Source: Deltaproteobacteria bacterium
Lineage (GTDB): Bacteria > Myxococcota_A > Polyangia > Polyangiales > Ga0077539
Direction of reading: 5' to 3'
Length of the DNA stretch: 64,000 nt
NCBI GenBank assembly: GCA_030694465.1
Contig: JAUXYJ010000102.1
Span: 1 to 64,000, forward strand
Positions 8,338 to 16,301 of the stretch are shown in pieces. Both the position numbers and the translations under genes were made by a program. Position 1 is the first letter of the stretch, and each line of letters begins with the position of its first letter. The notes beneath the pieces were generated by a model that saw nothing but the letters and a program-made list of their open reading frames with translations, ran no database searches and was not told the origin of the DNA.

Positions 8338-9048
8338 TCACTCGGTCATGGGCGCAGCGTGCATCAGGACCTTGGCGAGGGCATGCCATTGATCTCTTCG
8401 CACGCGCCCCAGGGTGAGCTCGTTGTCACGCTCTTGCACCGTAATATTGCGCAAGAGCTTGTCCGCGGCGATCGCATCCATGAGCGATTTTGCAGCCATC
8501 GAGACTCTTGCTCGGGTCGCTCCGCTAGCGTGTGTCGCTTCACGCAACAGCGCCCTGAGCTCGGCCACCGACACATCCGCGAGGCCCACGATCACTCGCC
8601 GCCCACCACGGACCAAGCGGTAGCGCAGCGCCGAGAGGTTGACCTTCTCCGGGGGATCGGGCGGCGCATAGGTCACACGTTTTTGGGCCGCAATGGCATG
8701 ACGTCGCGCCTGGTCCAGCGTGTACGCGAGATCAATCTTTGTGGGTGTGTATCGCTGCGCTTCGAGAGGTCCGGCGATCCGCGCGACCCGTGCGTTGCGC
8801 AGACCAGTCCGGTACGTCACACCAGCGTGCTCTTGAAGCCAGAGCGGCGCGCTCCCGGTCGCAGGGTCGAGCGAGAAATACCGCTTTTGCAACACCGTCG
8901 CGATCGCGTCCCACTTGCGATCCCAGCCTCGCACAGGGTCTGTCTCTGCCGCCTTGATCTCTCTCAGCAAGCCAGCATACTCGGCGCGCGCCTTGCTTTC
9001 GGCGACCTTGGTCAAGGGCTCTCGTGCGCTCTTCTTCGGGCTCACCAT
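8338..9048 (-). CDS. Hypothetical cytosolic protein
   Basis: 236 residues, rich in Arg, Lys and Ala, with no signal peptide or membrane segment. Helical N-terminal part (SARAEYAGLLREIKAAE-like), then a mixed alpha/beta centre (RLVRGGRRVIVGLADVSVAELRALL) and a helical C-terminus. I do not recognise a family and see no catalytic motif. It is separated by 74 bases, holding a family B element, from the small membrane protein gene downstream; co-transcription is possible. Confidence 0.6.
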   Translation of the reverse strand: MVSPKKSAREPLTKVAESKARAEYAGLLREIKAAETDPVRGWDRKWDAIATVLQKRYFSLDPATGSAPLWLQEHAGVTYRTGLRNARVARIAGPLEAQRYTPTKIDLAYTLDQARRHAIAAQKRVTYAPPDPPEKVNLSALRYRLVRGGRRVIVGLADVSVAELRALLREATHASGATRARVSMAAKSLMDAIAADKLLRNITVQERDNELTLGRVRRDQWHALAKVLMHAAPMTE

Positions 9049-9204
9049 GGGTGAGGGATCCTAGCGCGGTTTGCACACGCGAGGGCTCGTGTCGGGCGAA
9101 GTGGGGACGAGAAGCGCGAGGCCCACAGACTCATTGCGTCTGCGTTTTTACAGCGAATGGTCGCTCTTGCGCGCCCTGCCAAGAGCGACCACGACCCAAC
9201 CATC

Positions 9205-9250
9205 ACCCTCACGTTAGGGTTTGACAAAGACTCACCTGTACGTCAGGGTT
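9205..9250. promoter_or_regulatory. Candidate MerR-type operator pair before the isc regulator
   Basis: Two related 17-mers, ACCCTCACGTTAGGGTT (9205-9221) and ACCTGTACGTCAGGGTT (9234-9250), share 13 of 17 bases and are offset by 29 bases, close to three helical turns. The first is a dyad, ACCCT-N6-AGGGT. A perfect -35 hexamer TTGACA is at 9221-9226, so the second copy falls where MerR-family operators usually lie, in the promoter spacer. I see no convincing -10. Autoregulation by the downstream MerR-like protein is inference. Confidence 0.45.
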
Positions 9251-9315
9251 CGCGTCACCGAGGGCGCCGTCCCTCCTCCGTGCGCGTTAAAGCCCTCCCC
9301 GAGATCCCCCCAACC

Positions 9316-9840
9316 ATGACAACACGGCTTCCGATTGCAGCGACGTGTGGACACAGCGAGAGCGATCCTGAGCCGCTCCGTGTTGGCGATCTCGCGACGC
9401 AGACGGGCAAGACCGTGCGCGCGCTGCACTTGTACGAAGAGCTTGGATTGCTCGCCCCAAGTGAGCGCAGCAAGGGAAACTACCGGCTCTACGACGGCTC
9501 GGCCGTTTTGCGTGTGCGCTGGATTAGCAAGCTCCAAGAGATGGGGCTCTCGCTCCCGGACATCCGAGAGGTGTTGGCCCGTTGGGAGTCTTCGGGCTCA
9601 GCAGCGGACGCCATGTCCGACATCCGAGTGATCTACGCGCGCAAGATCGAAGAGACGCGCGCACAGATCGCACGATTGAAGGTCCTTGAGCGAGAGCTCG
9701 AAGGCTCACTGCAGTACCTGGACACCTGTGATACCTGCGCCCCCGAGCGCCTCGTCAACGCCTGCACGCGCTGTGATTTGCATGACGAATCGGCCCCAGA
9801 GCTCGTCGCAGGGCTGCACGCGACACCTTCGGCAGGCTAA
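9316..9840 (+). CDS. MerR-family regulator with C-terminal Cys4 motif, first gene of the isc operon
   Basis: 174 residues. Winged-helix MerR DNA-binding domain at about 20-90 (LRVGDLATQTGKTVRALHLYE, then NYRLYD), a dimerisation coiled coil at about 105-135, and a C-terminal cluster Cys138-x2-Cys141-x8-Cys150-x2-Cys153. Four closely spaced cysteines suggest an Fe-S cluster or zinc. The start chosen is the ATG of MTTRLP, since upstream sequence is not protein-like and holds operator-like repeats. Its place, 115 bases upstream of iscS on the same strand, is that of iscR in proteobacteria. It is therefore a likely Fe-S-sensing controller of the operon; that role is inferred, not shown. Confidence 0.85.
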   Translation: MTTRLPIAATCGHSESDPEPLRVGDLATQTGKTVRALHLYEELGLLAPSERSKGNYRLYDGSAVLRVRWISKLQEMGLSLPDIREVLARWESSGSAADAMSDIRVIYARKIEETRAQIARLKVLERELEGSLQYLDTCDTCAPERLVNACTRCDLHDESAPELVAGLHATPSAG

Positions 9841-9900
9841 GCGCAACCAACCGACGGGCTGGGCACTCTTAAGAGAGGGCTCAAACCCAAACAAGTGACA

Positions 9901-9931
9901 CACTTTACCTGCAAATCGTCAGGCTAAAGTG
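9901..9931 (+). promoter_or_regulatory. Imperfect inverted repeat upstream of iscS
   Basis: CACTTTACCTG (9901-9911) and CAGGCTAAAGTG (9920-9931) are complementary over 11 bases with one bulged base and an 8-base loop. The repeat ends 24 bases before the iscS start codon. It could be an operator or an mRNA stem that separates regulator and iscS expression. A separate 10-base palindrome CTCTTAAGAG lies at 9866-9875. Confidence 0.4.
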
Positions 9932-9955
9932 GATGACCCCGAAGAGGACAGTGTG

Positions 9956-11200
9956 ATGCTGAAGTTTCCGATTTACATGGACTACCACGCGACGACGCCA
10001 GTGGACCGCCGCGCACTCGACGAGATGCTCCCGTATTTTACCGAGAGCTTCGGCAACGCCGCGTCACGCACGCACGCGTTTGGATGGACCGCAGAGGCCG
10101 CCGTCGGCGTCGCCCGCGAGCGCATCGCGTCACTCATCAACGCATCGCGCCCTGAGGAGATTATTTTTACCTCCGGCGCGACCGAGAGCGACAACCTCGC
10201 GATCAAGGGCGTCGCTGAGTTCTATCAAGAAAAAGGCAAGCACATCATCACGACCCGCATCGAGCACAAGGCGATCTTGGATAGCTGCAAGCGGCTCGAA
10301 AAGCAGGGCTTCGAGGTCACCTACCTCGACGTGACGAAAGAAGGCTTTGTCACCCCCGAGGCGCTCAAAGCGGCGATCCGCCCGGACACCATTTTGTGCT
10401 CGGTGATGTTGGCCAACAACGAGGTCGGGACCGTGCAGCCCATCGCGCAATTGGGCGCGATCTGTCGCGAGCACGGCGTGCTCTTTCACACCGACGCGGT
10501 GCAGGGCATCGGCCGTGTGGACTTCGACGTCGAGGCGATGAACGTCGATTTGGCCTCGATTACGTCGCATAAAATGTACGGCCCCAAGGGCGTCGGCGCG
10601 CTCTACGTGCGCCGCAGCAAGCCCCGCGTGCGCCTGACCGCGCTGATGGACGGCGGCGGTCACGAGCGTGGCTATCGCTCTGGGACGCTCAACGTCCCGG
10701 GCATCGTCGGGTTTGGCAAAGCCGCCGAGCTTGCCAAGGCCGAGTGGCGCGAAGAAGCAGCGCGGGTGACGGCCCTCCGTGACCGACTGCACAGCAAGCT
10801 CACGACGGCCCTCGATGAGGTCTTCGTCAACGGCCCTTGGCCCGCGGTCGCACCGGACGGAACGCTGCTTCGGCTACCGAATAACCTCAACATTTCGTTC
10901 GCCTACGTCGAAGGCGAGAGCATCTTGATGTCCCTCAAGACCTTGTCGGTCTCGTCGGGATCTGCCTGCACCAGCGCGAGCCTCGAGCCCTCGTATGTGT
11001 TGCGCGCCCTTGGCATCGAAGAAGAGCTCGCTCACACGAGCATTCGCTACGGGCTCGGTCGCTTTAGCACCGTCGAAGAAGTGGACTACGCCGCAGAGAC
11101 CACCATCGCGAGCATCCGTCGCCTGCGAGACCTCTCGCCACTCTACGAGATGGCCAAAGAGGGCATCGACCTCAAGTCCATCGCGTGGACGGGTCACTGA
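9956..11200 (+). CDS. iscS: Cysteine desulfurase IscS
   Basis: 414 residues, close to the roughly 400 usual for IscS. A PLP enzyme that takes sulfur from cysteine and passes it as persulfide to IscU. The N-terminus FPIYMDYHATTPVD is typical; the PLP lysine is Lys206 in SHKMYGPKG, and the persulfide cysteine is Cys338 in SSGSACTSASLEPSYVLRA, the long-loop IscS (group I) form. Start chosen at the second in-frame ATG because a purine-rich AGAGGA lies seven bases ahead and it gives the family N-terminus; a start at 9929 would add nine residues. Second gene of the isc operon. Confidence 0.96.
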   Translation: MLKFPIYMDYHATTPVDRRALDEMLPYFTESFGNAASRTHAFGWTAEAAVGVARERIASLINASRPEEIIFTSGATESDNLAIKGVAEFYQEKGKHIITTRIEHKAILDSCKRLEKQGFEVTYLDVTKEGFVTPEALKAAIRPDTILCSVMLANNEVGTVQPIAQLGAICREHGVLFHTDAVQGIGRVDFDVEAMNVDLASITSHKMYGPKGVGALYVRRSKPRVRLTALMDGGGHERGYRSGTLNVPGIVGFGKAAELAKAEWREEAARVTALRDRLHSKLTTALDEVFVNGPWPAVAPDGTLLRLPNNLNISFAYVEGESILMSLKTLSVSSGSACTSASLEPSYVLRALGIEEELAHTSIRYGLGRFSTVEEVDYAAETTIASIRRLRDLSPLYEMAKEGIDLKSIAWTGH

Positions 11201-11276
11201 TCAACACACTGCAATTTTACTGATCATCGCGGTTTCCTACCTGGGGCCGCGAGCGTCCAAAAGAGAGAACATCGTC

Positions 11277-11681
11277 ATGGCATACAGCGACAAAGTCATC
11301 GAGCACTACGAACACCCACGCAACGTCGGCACGCTCGACAAAAACGACGACAACGTCGGTACGGGGCTCGTCGGCGCGCCCGCGTGCGGCGACGTGATGC
11401 GCTTGCAAATCCGCGTCAACGACGACGGCGTGATCGAAGACGCCAAGTTTAAGACCTTTGGGTGCGGCTCGGCGATCGCGTCGAGCTCGCTCGCGACCGA
11501 ATGGATCAAGGGAAAGACCATCGACGAGGCCGCCACACTCAAGAACGAGACCATCGCGCAAGAGCTGAGCCTCCCGCCCGTCAAGATCCACTGCTCGGTC
11601 CTGGCCGAGGACGCGATCAAGAGCGCGATCGAAGATTTTAGAAACAAGCAGGCCGCACGTCGCGAGGCCCTCAAGGGCTAA
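11277..11681 (+). CDS. iscU: Iron-sulfur cluster scaffold IscU
   Basis: 134 residues. The scaffold on which [2Fe-2S] clusters are built before transfer by HscA/HscB. All three cluster cysteines are present: Cys37 in GAPACGDV, Cys63 in FGCGSAIA and Cys106 in KIHCSVLAEDAI. The HscA recognition motif LPPVK is at residues 99-103, immediately before Cys106. It lies 76 bases after iscS with a purine-rich AAGAGAG ahead of the ATG. The following gap (11687-11700) holds a small CTGAG-TTTT-CTCAG stem. Confidence 0.97.
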   Translation: MAYSDKVIEHYEHPRNVGTLDKNDDNVGTGLVGAPACGDVMRLQIRVNDDGVIEDAKFKTFGCGSAIASSSLATEWIKGKTIDEAATLKNETIAQELSLPPVKIHCSVLAEDAIKSAIEDFRNKQAARREALKG

Positions 11682-11739
11682 TTCGGCTGAGTTTTCTCAG
11701 TCATTTGCCCACTCACTGTCCCCTAGCGAACCCCCACCG

Positions 11740-12153
11740 ATGAACACCGAAGCCACTCCCATCGAGACCACACCCGCTGCCCCCCTCGCTCCGCAAGAGC
11801 AGAGCGCAGAGACGCCTGCGAAGGCCATGACCGTGGAGCTCACCCCCAAGGCCATCTCGATGGCCATCGACGCGCTCAAGCGCCGCGGGACGCCCGAGGC
11901 TGCCTTGCGGTTGGGCGTCAAGGGTGGAGGCTGCTCGGGGTTCTCGTACGTGATCGAGTTTGCGGACAAAAAACGCACGCGCGACGTGGTGTTTGCCTTC
12001 GAAGGCCTTGAGGTCGTAGTCGACCCCAAGAGCCTGGTCTTGCTCGCGGGCACCACGCTCGACTACGAGGTCAAGCTCATGCACCGCGGGTTTAAGTTTG
12101 TGAACCCCAACGAGCAAGCGGGCTGCGGCTGCGGTGAGAGCTTCGGCGTGTGA
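11740..12153 (+). CDS. iscA: HesB/IscA-family A-type Fe-S carrier
   Basis: 137 residues; the family core starts at about residue 30 (MTVELTPKAISMAID) and is preceded by an unusual Thr/Pro/Ala/Glu-rich extension. The three conserved cysteines are Cys65 (GGGCSGFSY) and Cys129 and Cys131 (GCGCGESF). It carries Fe-S clusters or iron to target proteins. Neither this ATG nor the one at 11827, which would give a standard-length protein, has a clear ribosome site, so the extension is uncertain. The stop overlaps the hscB start by four bases (ATGA), showing translational coupling. Confidence 0.93.
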   Translation: MNTEATPIETTPAAPLAPQEQSAETPAKAMTVELTPKAISMAIDALKRRGTPEAALRLGVKGGGCSGFSYVIEFADKKRTRDVVFAFEGLEVVVDPKSLVLLAGTTLDYEVKLMHRGFKFVNPNEQAGCGCGESFGV

Positions 12154-12677
12154 TGGTGGCGCGGGACGACTTCGAGACGCTCGGGCTTCCGCGTGCGTAT
12201 TTGCTGGATATTTCGGTACTCGAGCAGCGCTTTCGTGACCTCTCGCGGAGCGTTCATCCCGATCGCCACGCGAGCGCACCGGCCGCGGATCGACGCCTCG
12301 CCGCCGAGCACGCGATGGCCCTCAACGAGTCCTATCGTCGCCTTCGATCCCCCATGACCCGCGCCCTGTCGCTGCTCGCGATCGCGGGGCGCCCGCTGGC
12401 CGAGACCGACCGCGCTGAGCCCGCGCTGCTCATGGAGATCATGAGCCTCCGCGAAGAGGTCGAGAGCGCGCGCGCAGAGAAGCGCGACACGGCGCCGACG
12501 CTCTCGGCGGTCGACACTTTGATTCAAGCGAAAGAAGCCGTCCTTGCGCGGGTGTTTGATGGCACACAGTGGCCTGTCGACCCCAGCGCTCTCCAGGACG
12601 CTTATCGCGCAGGGGTCTCACTCAAGTACTTGTTTCGGTTGCAAGAAGAGCTCGAGACCTCCGACGAAAATCTCTGA
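12150..12677 (+). CDS. hscB: Fe-S co-chaperone HscB
   Basis: 175 residues, typical length. An N-terminal J domain carries the HPD motif at 36-38 (SVHPDRH), which stimulates the ATPase of HscA. The C-terminal helical domain (about 85-170) includes MEIMSLREEVE, typical of the HscB part that binds IscU. It overlaps iscA by four bases and is followed after 100 bases by hscA. The operon order iscA-hscB-hscA-fdx is that of classic ISC operons. Confidence 0.94.
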   Translation: MMVARDDFETLGLPRAYLLDISVLEQRFRDLSRSVHPDRHASAPAADRRLAAEHAMALNESYRRLRSPMTRALSLLAIAGRPLAETDRAEPALLMEIMSLREEVESARAEKRDTAPTLSAVDTLIQAKEAVLARVFDGTQWPVDPSALQDAYRAGVSLKYLFRLQEELETSDENL

Positions 12678-12742
12678 AAATTCACTGAGATTTCACCGAT
12701 CACACGGCGCACACTCTCGCGCAGTTTCTCTCTGATGGACAA

Positions 12743-12757
12743 CCGCACTCGGTGCGG
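12743..12757 (+). other. Stem-loop between hscB and hscA
   Basis: Perfect 6-bp stem CCGCAC with loop TCG and GTGCGG, 20 bases before the hscA start. No T-run follows, so it is unlikely to be a strong terminator; it may slow or process the mRNA between the two genes. Confidence 0.35.
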
Positions 12758-12777
12758 CTCGCTACGGTATTTCTGTC

Positions 12778-14700
12778 ATGGGCCTTTTTCAGATCTTTGA
12801 TCCCTCCGCCAAGCCCGTCCCGATTGGGATCGACCTCGGCACCACCAACTCGCTCGTCGCGTGGGTCGCCGATGGCAACCCCGAGTGCATTCTCGACTGC
12901 GACGACGACCCCATCGTGCCGAGCGTGGTCGCGTACCTCCGCGATGGCACGCTCAACGTCGGCAAGCCCGCGCTGGCCTACCTCGAGACGCAACCGAGCG
13001 AGACCATCGTCTCGGTCAAGCGCTTGATGGGCCGCGGCCACGACGACGCGCAGACCCAGCGCGATCGCGCGTACCGCTTTTTGCCCATGCAAGAGGGCCA
13101 GTCCAACGTGGTGCGCTTCGCGGTTCATGACCGCGCGGTGACCCCCGTCGAGGTGTCCGCAGAGATCTTGCGGACGCTCAAGCGGCAGGCCGAAGACAAG
13201 CTCCACGCGGTCGGCGGTGCGGTGATCACCGTCCCGGCGTACTTCGACGACGCGCAGCGACAGGCCACCCGCGACGCCGCGCGCCTCGCCGGCATTGACG
13301 TCCTGCGCTTGCTCAACGAGCCCACCGCAGCAGCGCTCGCATACGGACTTGACCGCGAAAAAACCCAGGGAACCTTCGCTGTCTTCGACCTCGGCGGGGG
13401 CACCTTTGATGTCACCGTGCTCACGCTCGACGACGGCGTGTTTCAAGTGCGCGCGACCGGCGGAGACTCTCAGCTCGGCGGCGACGATCTGGACCGCGCC
13501 ATCGCCCTCGCGGTGCTCGCCGAAGTGGGCCAACAAGACACCCGCGACAAGTCCCTCTGGCGTGCGTGCATGCTCGAAGCGCGCAAGCTCAAGCACGCCC
13601 TCACCGACGCCGACGAGGCCGTGTTCTCACTCGACCACGCGTCGCTCACGCTCTCACGCGCGGTGACCCGTGCGACGTTTGATCAATGGATTCGCCCGGT
13701 TGTCGAGCGCACCGGGCCCGCGTGTAAGCGCGTGCTGCGTGACGCGGGGATCCCCGCGGGCTCACTCGACGGCGTCGTGCTCGTGGGTGGTTCGACGCGT
13801 GTCCCTTTGGTGCGCGCGTACGTCCGCGAGCTCTTTGGCCGCGAGGGTCTGACCGACATCGACCCCGAGCAGGTCGTCGCGCTCGGCGCCGCGGTGCAAG
13901 CGGACATCCTCGCGGGGACCCAGCAAAACGACGCGCTCGTGGTAGACGTGTGCCCGCTCTCGCTCGGCATCGAGACCATGGGTGGGCTCGTCGAGAAGAT
14001 CATCGCGCGCAACAGCACGATCCCCTGTGCGAGAGCCCAGCAGTTTACGACCTACGCCGACGGGCAGACCGCGTTTGATGTGCACGTGCTGCAAGGCGAA
14101 CGAGAGCTCGCGCGGGACTGCCGCTCGTTGGCCAAGTTTAAGCTCTCGGGCATCGCGCCCATGACCGCAGGCGCAGCACGCCTGATGGTCACCCTGCGCC
14201 TGGACGAGAACGGCATGCTCACGGTGAGCGCGCGGGACGAAGCCACCGGCAACGAGCACACCGTCGAGGTGACACCTTCGTACGGGCTCAGCGACGACGA
14301 CATCGAAAAAATGCTGATCGATTCGTACGAGCACGCCGAGGGAGACATCAAAGCGAGGGTGCTTACCGAGCGCTCGGTCGAGGCCGAGCAGACCCTCGCG
14401 GCCACGCGCAAAGCGCTCGTGAGCGACGGTGAGCTCTTGGACGAAGACGAGCGCGCAGAGCTCGATGGCGCGATGGCGGCCCTCGAGGGCGCACTCCAAG
14501 AGCGCAACGCCGAGAAGATCCGGATGCGTTCGGAGGCTGTAGACCGCGCGAGTGTTCCGCTGGCCGAGCGGCGGATGAACCGCGCGATCCGTGACGCGAT
14601 GCGCGGACGCAGCGTCGAAGAGGTAGCCGAGCAGGTAGAGCACGCGCGAGGGGTCGACGCGCACGTCGCAGAGCACAGCGCGAGGAGAGACGAGACATGA
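12778..14700 (+). CDS. hscA: Hsp70-type Fe-S chaperone HscA
   Basis: 640 residues. An Hsp70 ATPase that with HscB releases the cluster from IscU. Nucleotide-binding motifs: IDLGTTNS at 18-25, the phosphate-2 motif FDLGGGTFDVTVL near 200, and the adenosine motif VVLVGGSTRVPLVR near 335. The substrate-binding domain follows from about 390, with the variable C-terminal helical lid after about 510. It shows the isc context and HscA-like features rather than DnaK: a short N-terminal extension before IDLGTTNS and no EEVD-like end. Its stop overlaps the ferredoxin start by four bases. Confidence 0.95.
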   Translation: MGLFQIFDPSAKPVPIGIDLGTTNSLVAWVADGNPECILDCDDDPIVPSVVAYLRDGTLNVGKPALAYLETQPSETIVSVKRLMGRGHDDAQTQRDRAYRFLPMQEGQSNVVRFAVHDRAVTPVEVSAEILRTLKRQAEDKLHAVGGAVITVPAYFDDAQRQATRDAARLAGIDVLRLLNEPTAAALAYGLDREKTQGTFAVFDLGGGTFDVTVLTLDDGVFQVRATGGDSQLGGDDLDRAIALAVLAEVGQQDTRDKSLWRACMLEARKLKHALTDADEAVFSLDHASLTLSRAVTRATFDQWIRPVVERTGPACKRVLRDAGIPAGSLDGVVLVGGSTRVPLVRAYVRELFGREGLTDIDPEQVVALGAAVQADILAGTQQNDALVVDVCPLSLGIETMGGLVEKIIARNSTIPCARAQQFTTYADGQTAFDVHVLQGERELARDCRSLAKFKLSGIAPMTAGAARLMVTLRLDENGMLTVSARDEATGNEHTVEVTPSYGLSDDDIEKMLIDSYEHAEGDIKARVLTERSVEAEQTLAATRKALVSDGELLDEDERAELDGAMAALEGALQERNAEKIRMRSEAVDRASVPLAERRMNRAIRDAMRGRSVEEVAEQVEHARGVDAHVAEHSARRDET

Positions 14701-15101
14701 AATCCGCCAGCAAAATTGCAGACAATGCAGCGATGGCAACGGTGCGCTACGCGAGCGAAGGCGACGTGACCGTCGAGGTCCCCGTGGGGAGCACCCTGCT
14801 CGAAGCCTCAAAGCTCGCAGGGGTCGCGCACGGCAGCGCGTGCGGCGGTGTGTGCGCGTGCTCGACGTGCCACGTGATCGTGAGCGAGGGACAAAAGCTC
14901 TTGAGCGAAGCCGAAGACGAAGAGATGGACATCTTGGACAAGGCCTTCGATGTGCGCCTGCACTCGCGGCTGGGATGCCAAGCCAAGATCACACGCGAGG
15001 GGCTCATTGTCCTAGAAATCACCAGAGAATCTCGCGAGGCTTACTACAACGAGCACCCCGACGAGCGCCACGCAATGGAGCAAGCCGCGCGCGACAAGTG
15101 A
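14697..15101 (+). CDS. fdx: ISC-type [2Fe-2S] ferredoxin
   Basis: 134 residues. The adrenodoxin-like ISC ferredoxin donates electrons during cluster assembly on IscU. Cluster ligands are Cys49, Cys55 and Cys58 (SACGGVCACSTCH) and Cys94 (RLGCQ); Cys53 is the conserved non-ligand cysteine of this subfamily. The C-terminus has the family YNEHPDERHAMEQAA-like end. The start overlaps hscA (ATGA); an ATG at 14733 would drop 12 residues. Last gene of the isc operon, followed by a palindromic element and a strong stem-loop. Confidence 0.95.
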   Translation: MKSASKIADNAAMATVRYASEGDVTVEVPVGSTLLEASKLAGVAHGSACGGVCACSTCHVIVSEGQKLLSEAEDEEMDILDKAFDVRLHSRLGCQAKITREGLIVLEITRESREAYYNEHPDERHAMEQAARDK

Positions 15102-15130
15102 GCGCCTCGGGGGTTGGGTTGGTGTGAGGG

Positions 15131-15146
15131 CGGCGACGTCGCCGGG
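15131..15146. repeat. Palindromic element family A, intergenic variant
   Basis: Carries the 14-base core CGGCGACGTCGCCG plus GG; the outermost 5' base differs from the 16-base consensus. It sits 30 bases after the fdx stop and four bases before the terminator-like stem at 15150. Confidence 0.7.
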
Positions 15147-15149
15147 TGA

Positions 15150-15169
15150 CCGAGGGACGCATCCCTCGG
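15150..15169 (+). terminator. Stem-loop at the end of the isc operon
   Basis: Perfect 8-bp stem CCGAGGGA, loop CGCA, TCCCTCGG, followed by GGGCTTCGC with no T-run. Position after the last isc gene and before a separate lipoprotein gene supports a transcription-end or mRNA-protecting role. Confidence 0.55.
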
Positions 15170-15247
15170 GGGCTTCGCATACGAAATCACTCCAATCCCC
15201 GTGTGGTCTTTTGCCTCGCTGCCTGAGAGCGTGCGACCCTCTGGGGT

Positions 15248-16285
15248 ATGAAACCCCCCTCTTCTTTGGCTGCGAAGCACAGCCTCGTTCTTCTCTTTTT
15301 GCTCAACGCCTGTGGCACCGCGACGGGCCCAACCGATGGGCAAGCAGCCGACGCGCGCAACGACAGCGCGACGCGCGGAGACAGTGTTTTGCCCGGCAAT
15401 GACGGCAGCGCGGCAGAAGACACTGGCGTCGCGATGGACGCGATGGGTGGCAGCGACGCGACGGTGACCATGGACGTGACCATGGCAAGCGACAGCGCAA
15501 CCGGCGCAGATCGCGTAGTGCCCACAGACGGCTCTACGACAGGCAGCGACGGCGCTACCACCATGGACAGCGGCGGCGGTGGCGGTCGTACATGCACCAG
15601 CAACACGACGTGCATGCCTGGCGAGTCGTGCATGAACATCGCGCGCTGCGGCGGCACAGGCGTGTGCGCGGCCATCGGCCCCTGTGCAGACATCTTTATG
15701 CCCGTCTGCGGTTGCAACGGACGGACCTACTCCAACCGCTGTGAGCTCAACAGCGCGGGCATTGGCTTTGCGAGTGATGGCGCCTGCCGGACCTCCGACG
15801 CGGGGACTGCGGACAGCAGCACGACCGACCGACGCTGCATGTCGAATACGGATTGCAGCCGCGGCGAGTCGTGCATGGGGATCGCCTCGTGTGGCGGAAC
15901 GGGGACATGCCGCGTGGGTGGAATTTGCCCTGCGATTTACGACCCGGTCTGTGGCTGCGACGGGCGCACCTATGGCAACTCGTGCGAGGCCGGCAACGCC
16001 GGTGTCGGGATCCGCGCCGCGGGCATGTGCCCAATGACAGCGTGTCGCGTGGGCCCAAGCTGCTGTTTTGCAGACTCGGACTGCGGTCGTGGGACCTACT
16101 GCGCGCCGCTCAACGCGTGCACCGGGGGCGTGGCGACGGGCGTGTGCAAGAGCCCGCCACTGGTGGCTGGACAGTGCTGGCGTGACTCGGACTGCGGCGC
16201 CGTCGGCCGTCGGTGCATGGGTGCAAACATCTGCCCGTGTGGCGCTGCGTGCTTGCTCCCTGACAGCGCTGGGCGCTGCGGCTGA
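15248..16285 (+). CDS. Cysteine-rich lipoprotein with two Kazal-like domains
   Basis: 345 residues. Signal peptide with lipobox LLNAC (Cys22), then an Asp/Ala/Thr/Ser-rich linker to about residue 115. Two similar modules follow, each a Cys cluster (TCMPGESCMN, DCSRGESCMG) plus a Kazal-type segment (PVCGCNGRTYSNRCE and PVCGCDGRTYGNSCE), and then a third Cys-rich region. Kazal domains commonly inhibit serine proteases; here inhibition is only a possibility. Surface or outer-membrane location is expected. Near the C-terminus a family B palindromic element is in frame, read SPPLVAGQ. Confidence 0.85.
   Translation: MKPPSSLAAKHSLVLLFLLNACGTATGPTDGQAADARNDSATRGDSVLPGNDGSAAEDTGVAMDAMGGSDATVTMDVTMASDSATGADRVVPTDGSTTGSDGATTMDSGGGGGRTCTSNTTCMPGESCMNIARCGGTGVCAAIGPCADIFMPVCGCNGRTYSNRCELNSAGIGFASDGACRTSDAGTADSSTTDRRCMSNTDCSRGESCMGIASCGGTGTCRVGGICPAIYDPVCGCDGRTYGNSCEAGNAGVGIRAAGMCPMTACRVGPSCCFADSDCGRGTYCAPLNACTGGVATGVCKSPPLVAGQCWRDSDCGAVGRRCMGANICPCGAACLLPDSAGRCG
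16152..16172 (+). repeat. Palindromic element family B inside a coding region
   Basis: Twenty-one bases matching the copy at 330-350 except one C-to-T change in the core (GCCACTGGTGGC). In frame in the Kazal lipoprotein, read PPLVAGQ; the opposite orientation to the 330 copy relative to its gene. Confidence 0.7.
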
Positions 16286-16301
16286 GCGTCGTGCGGGAGG
16301 G

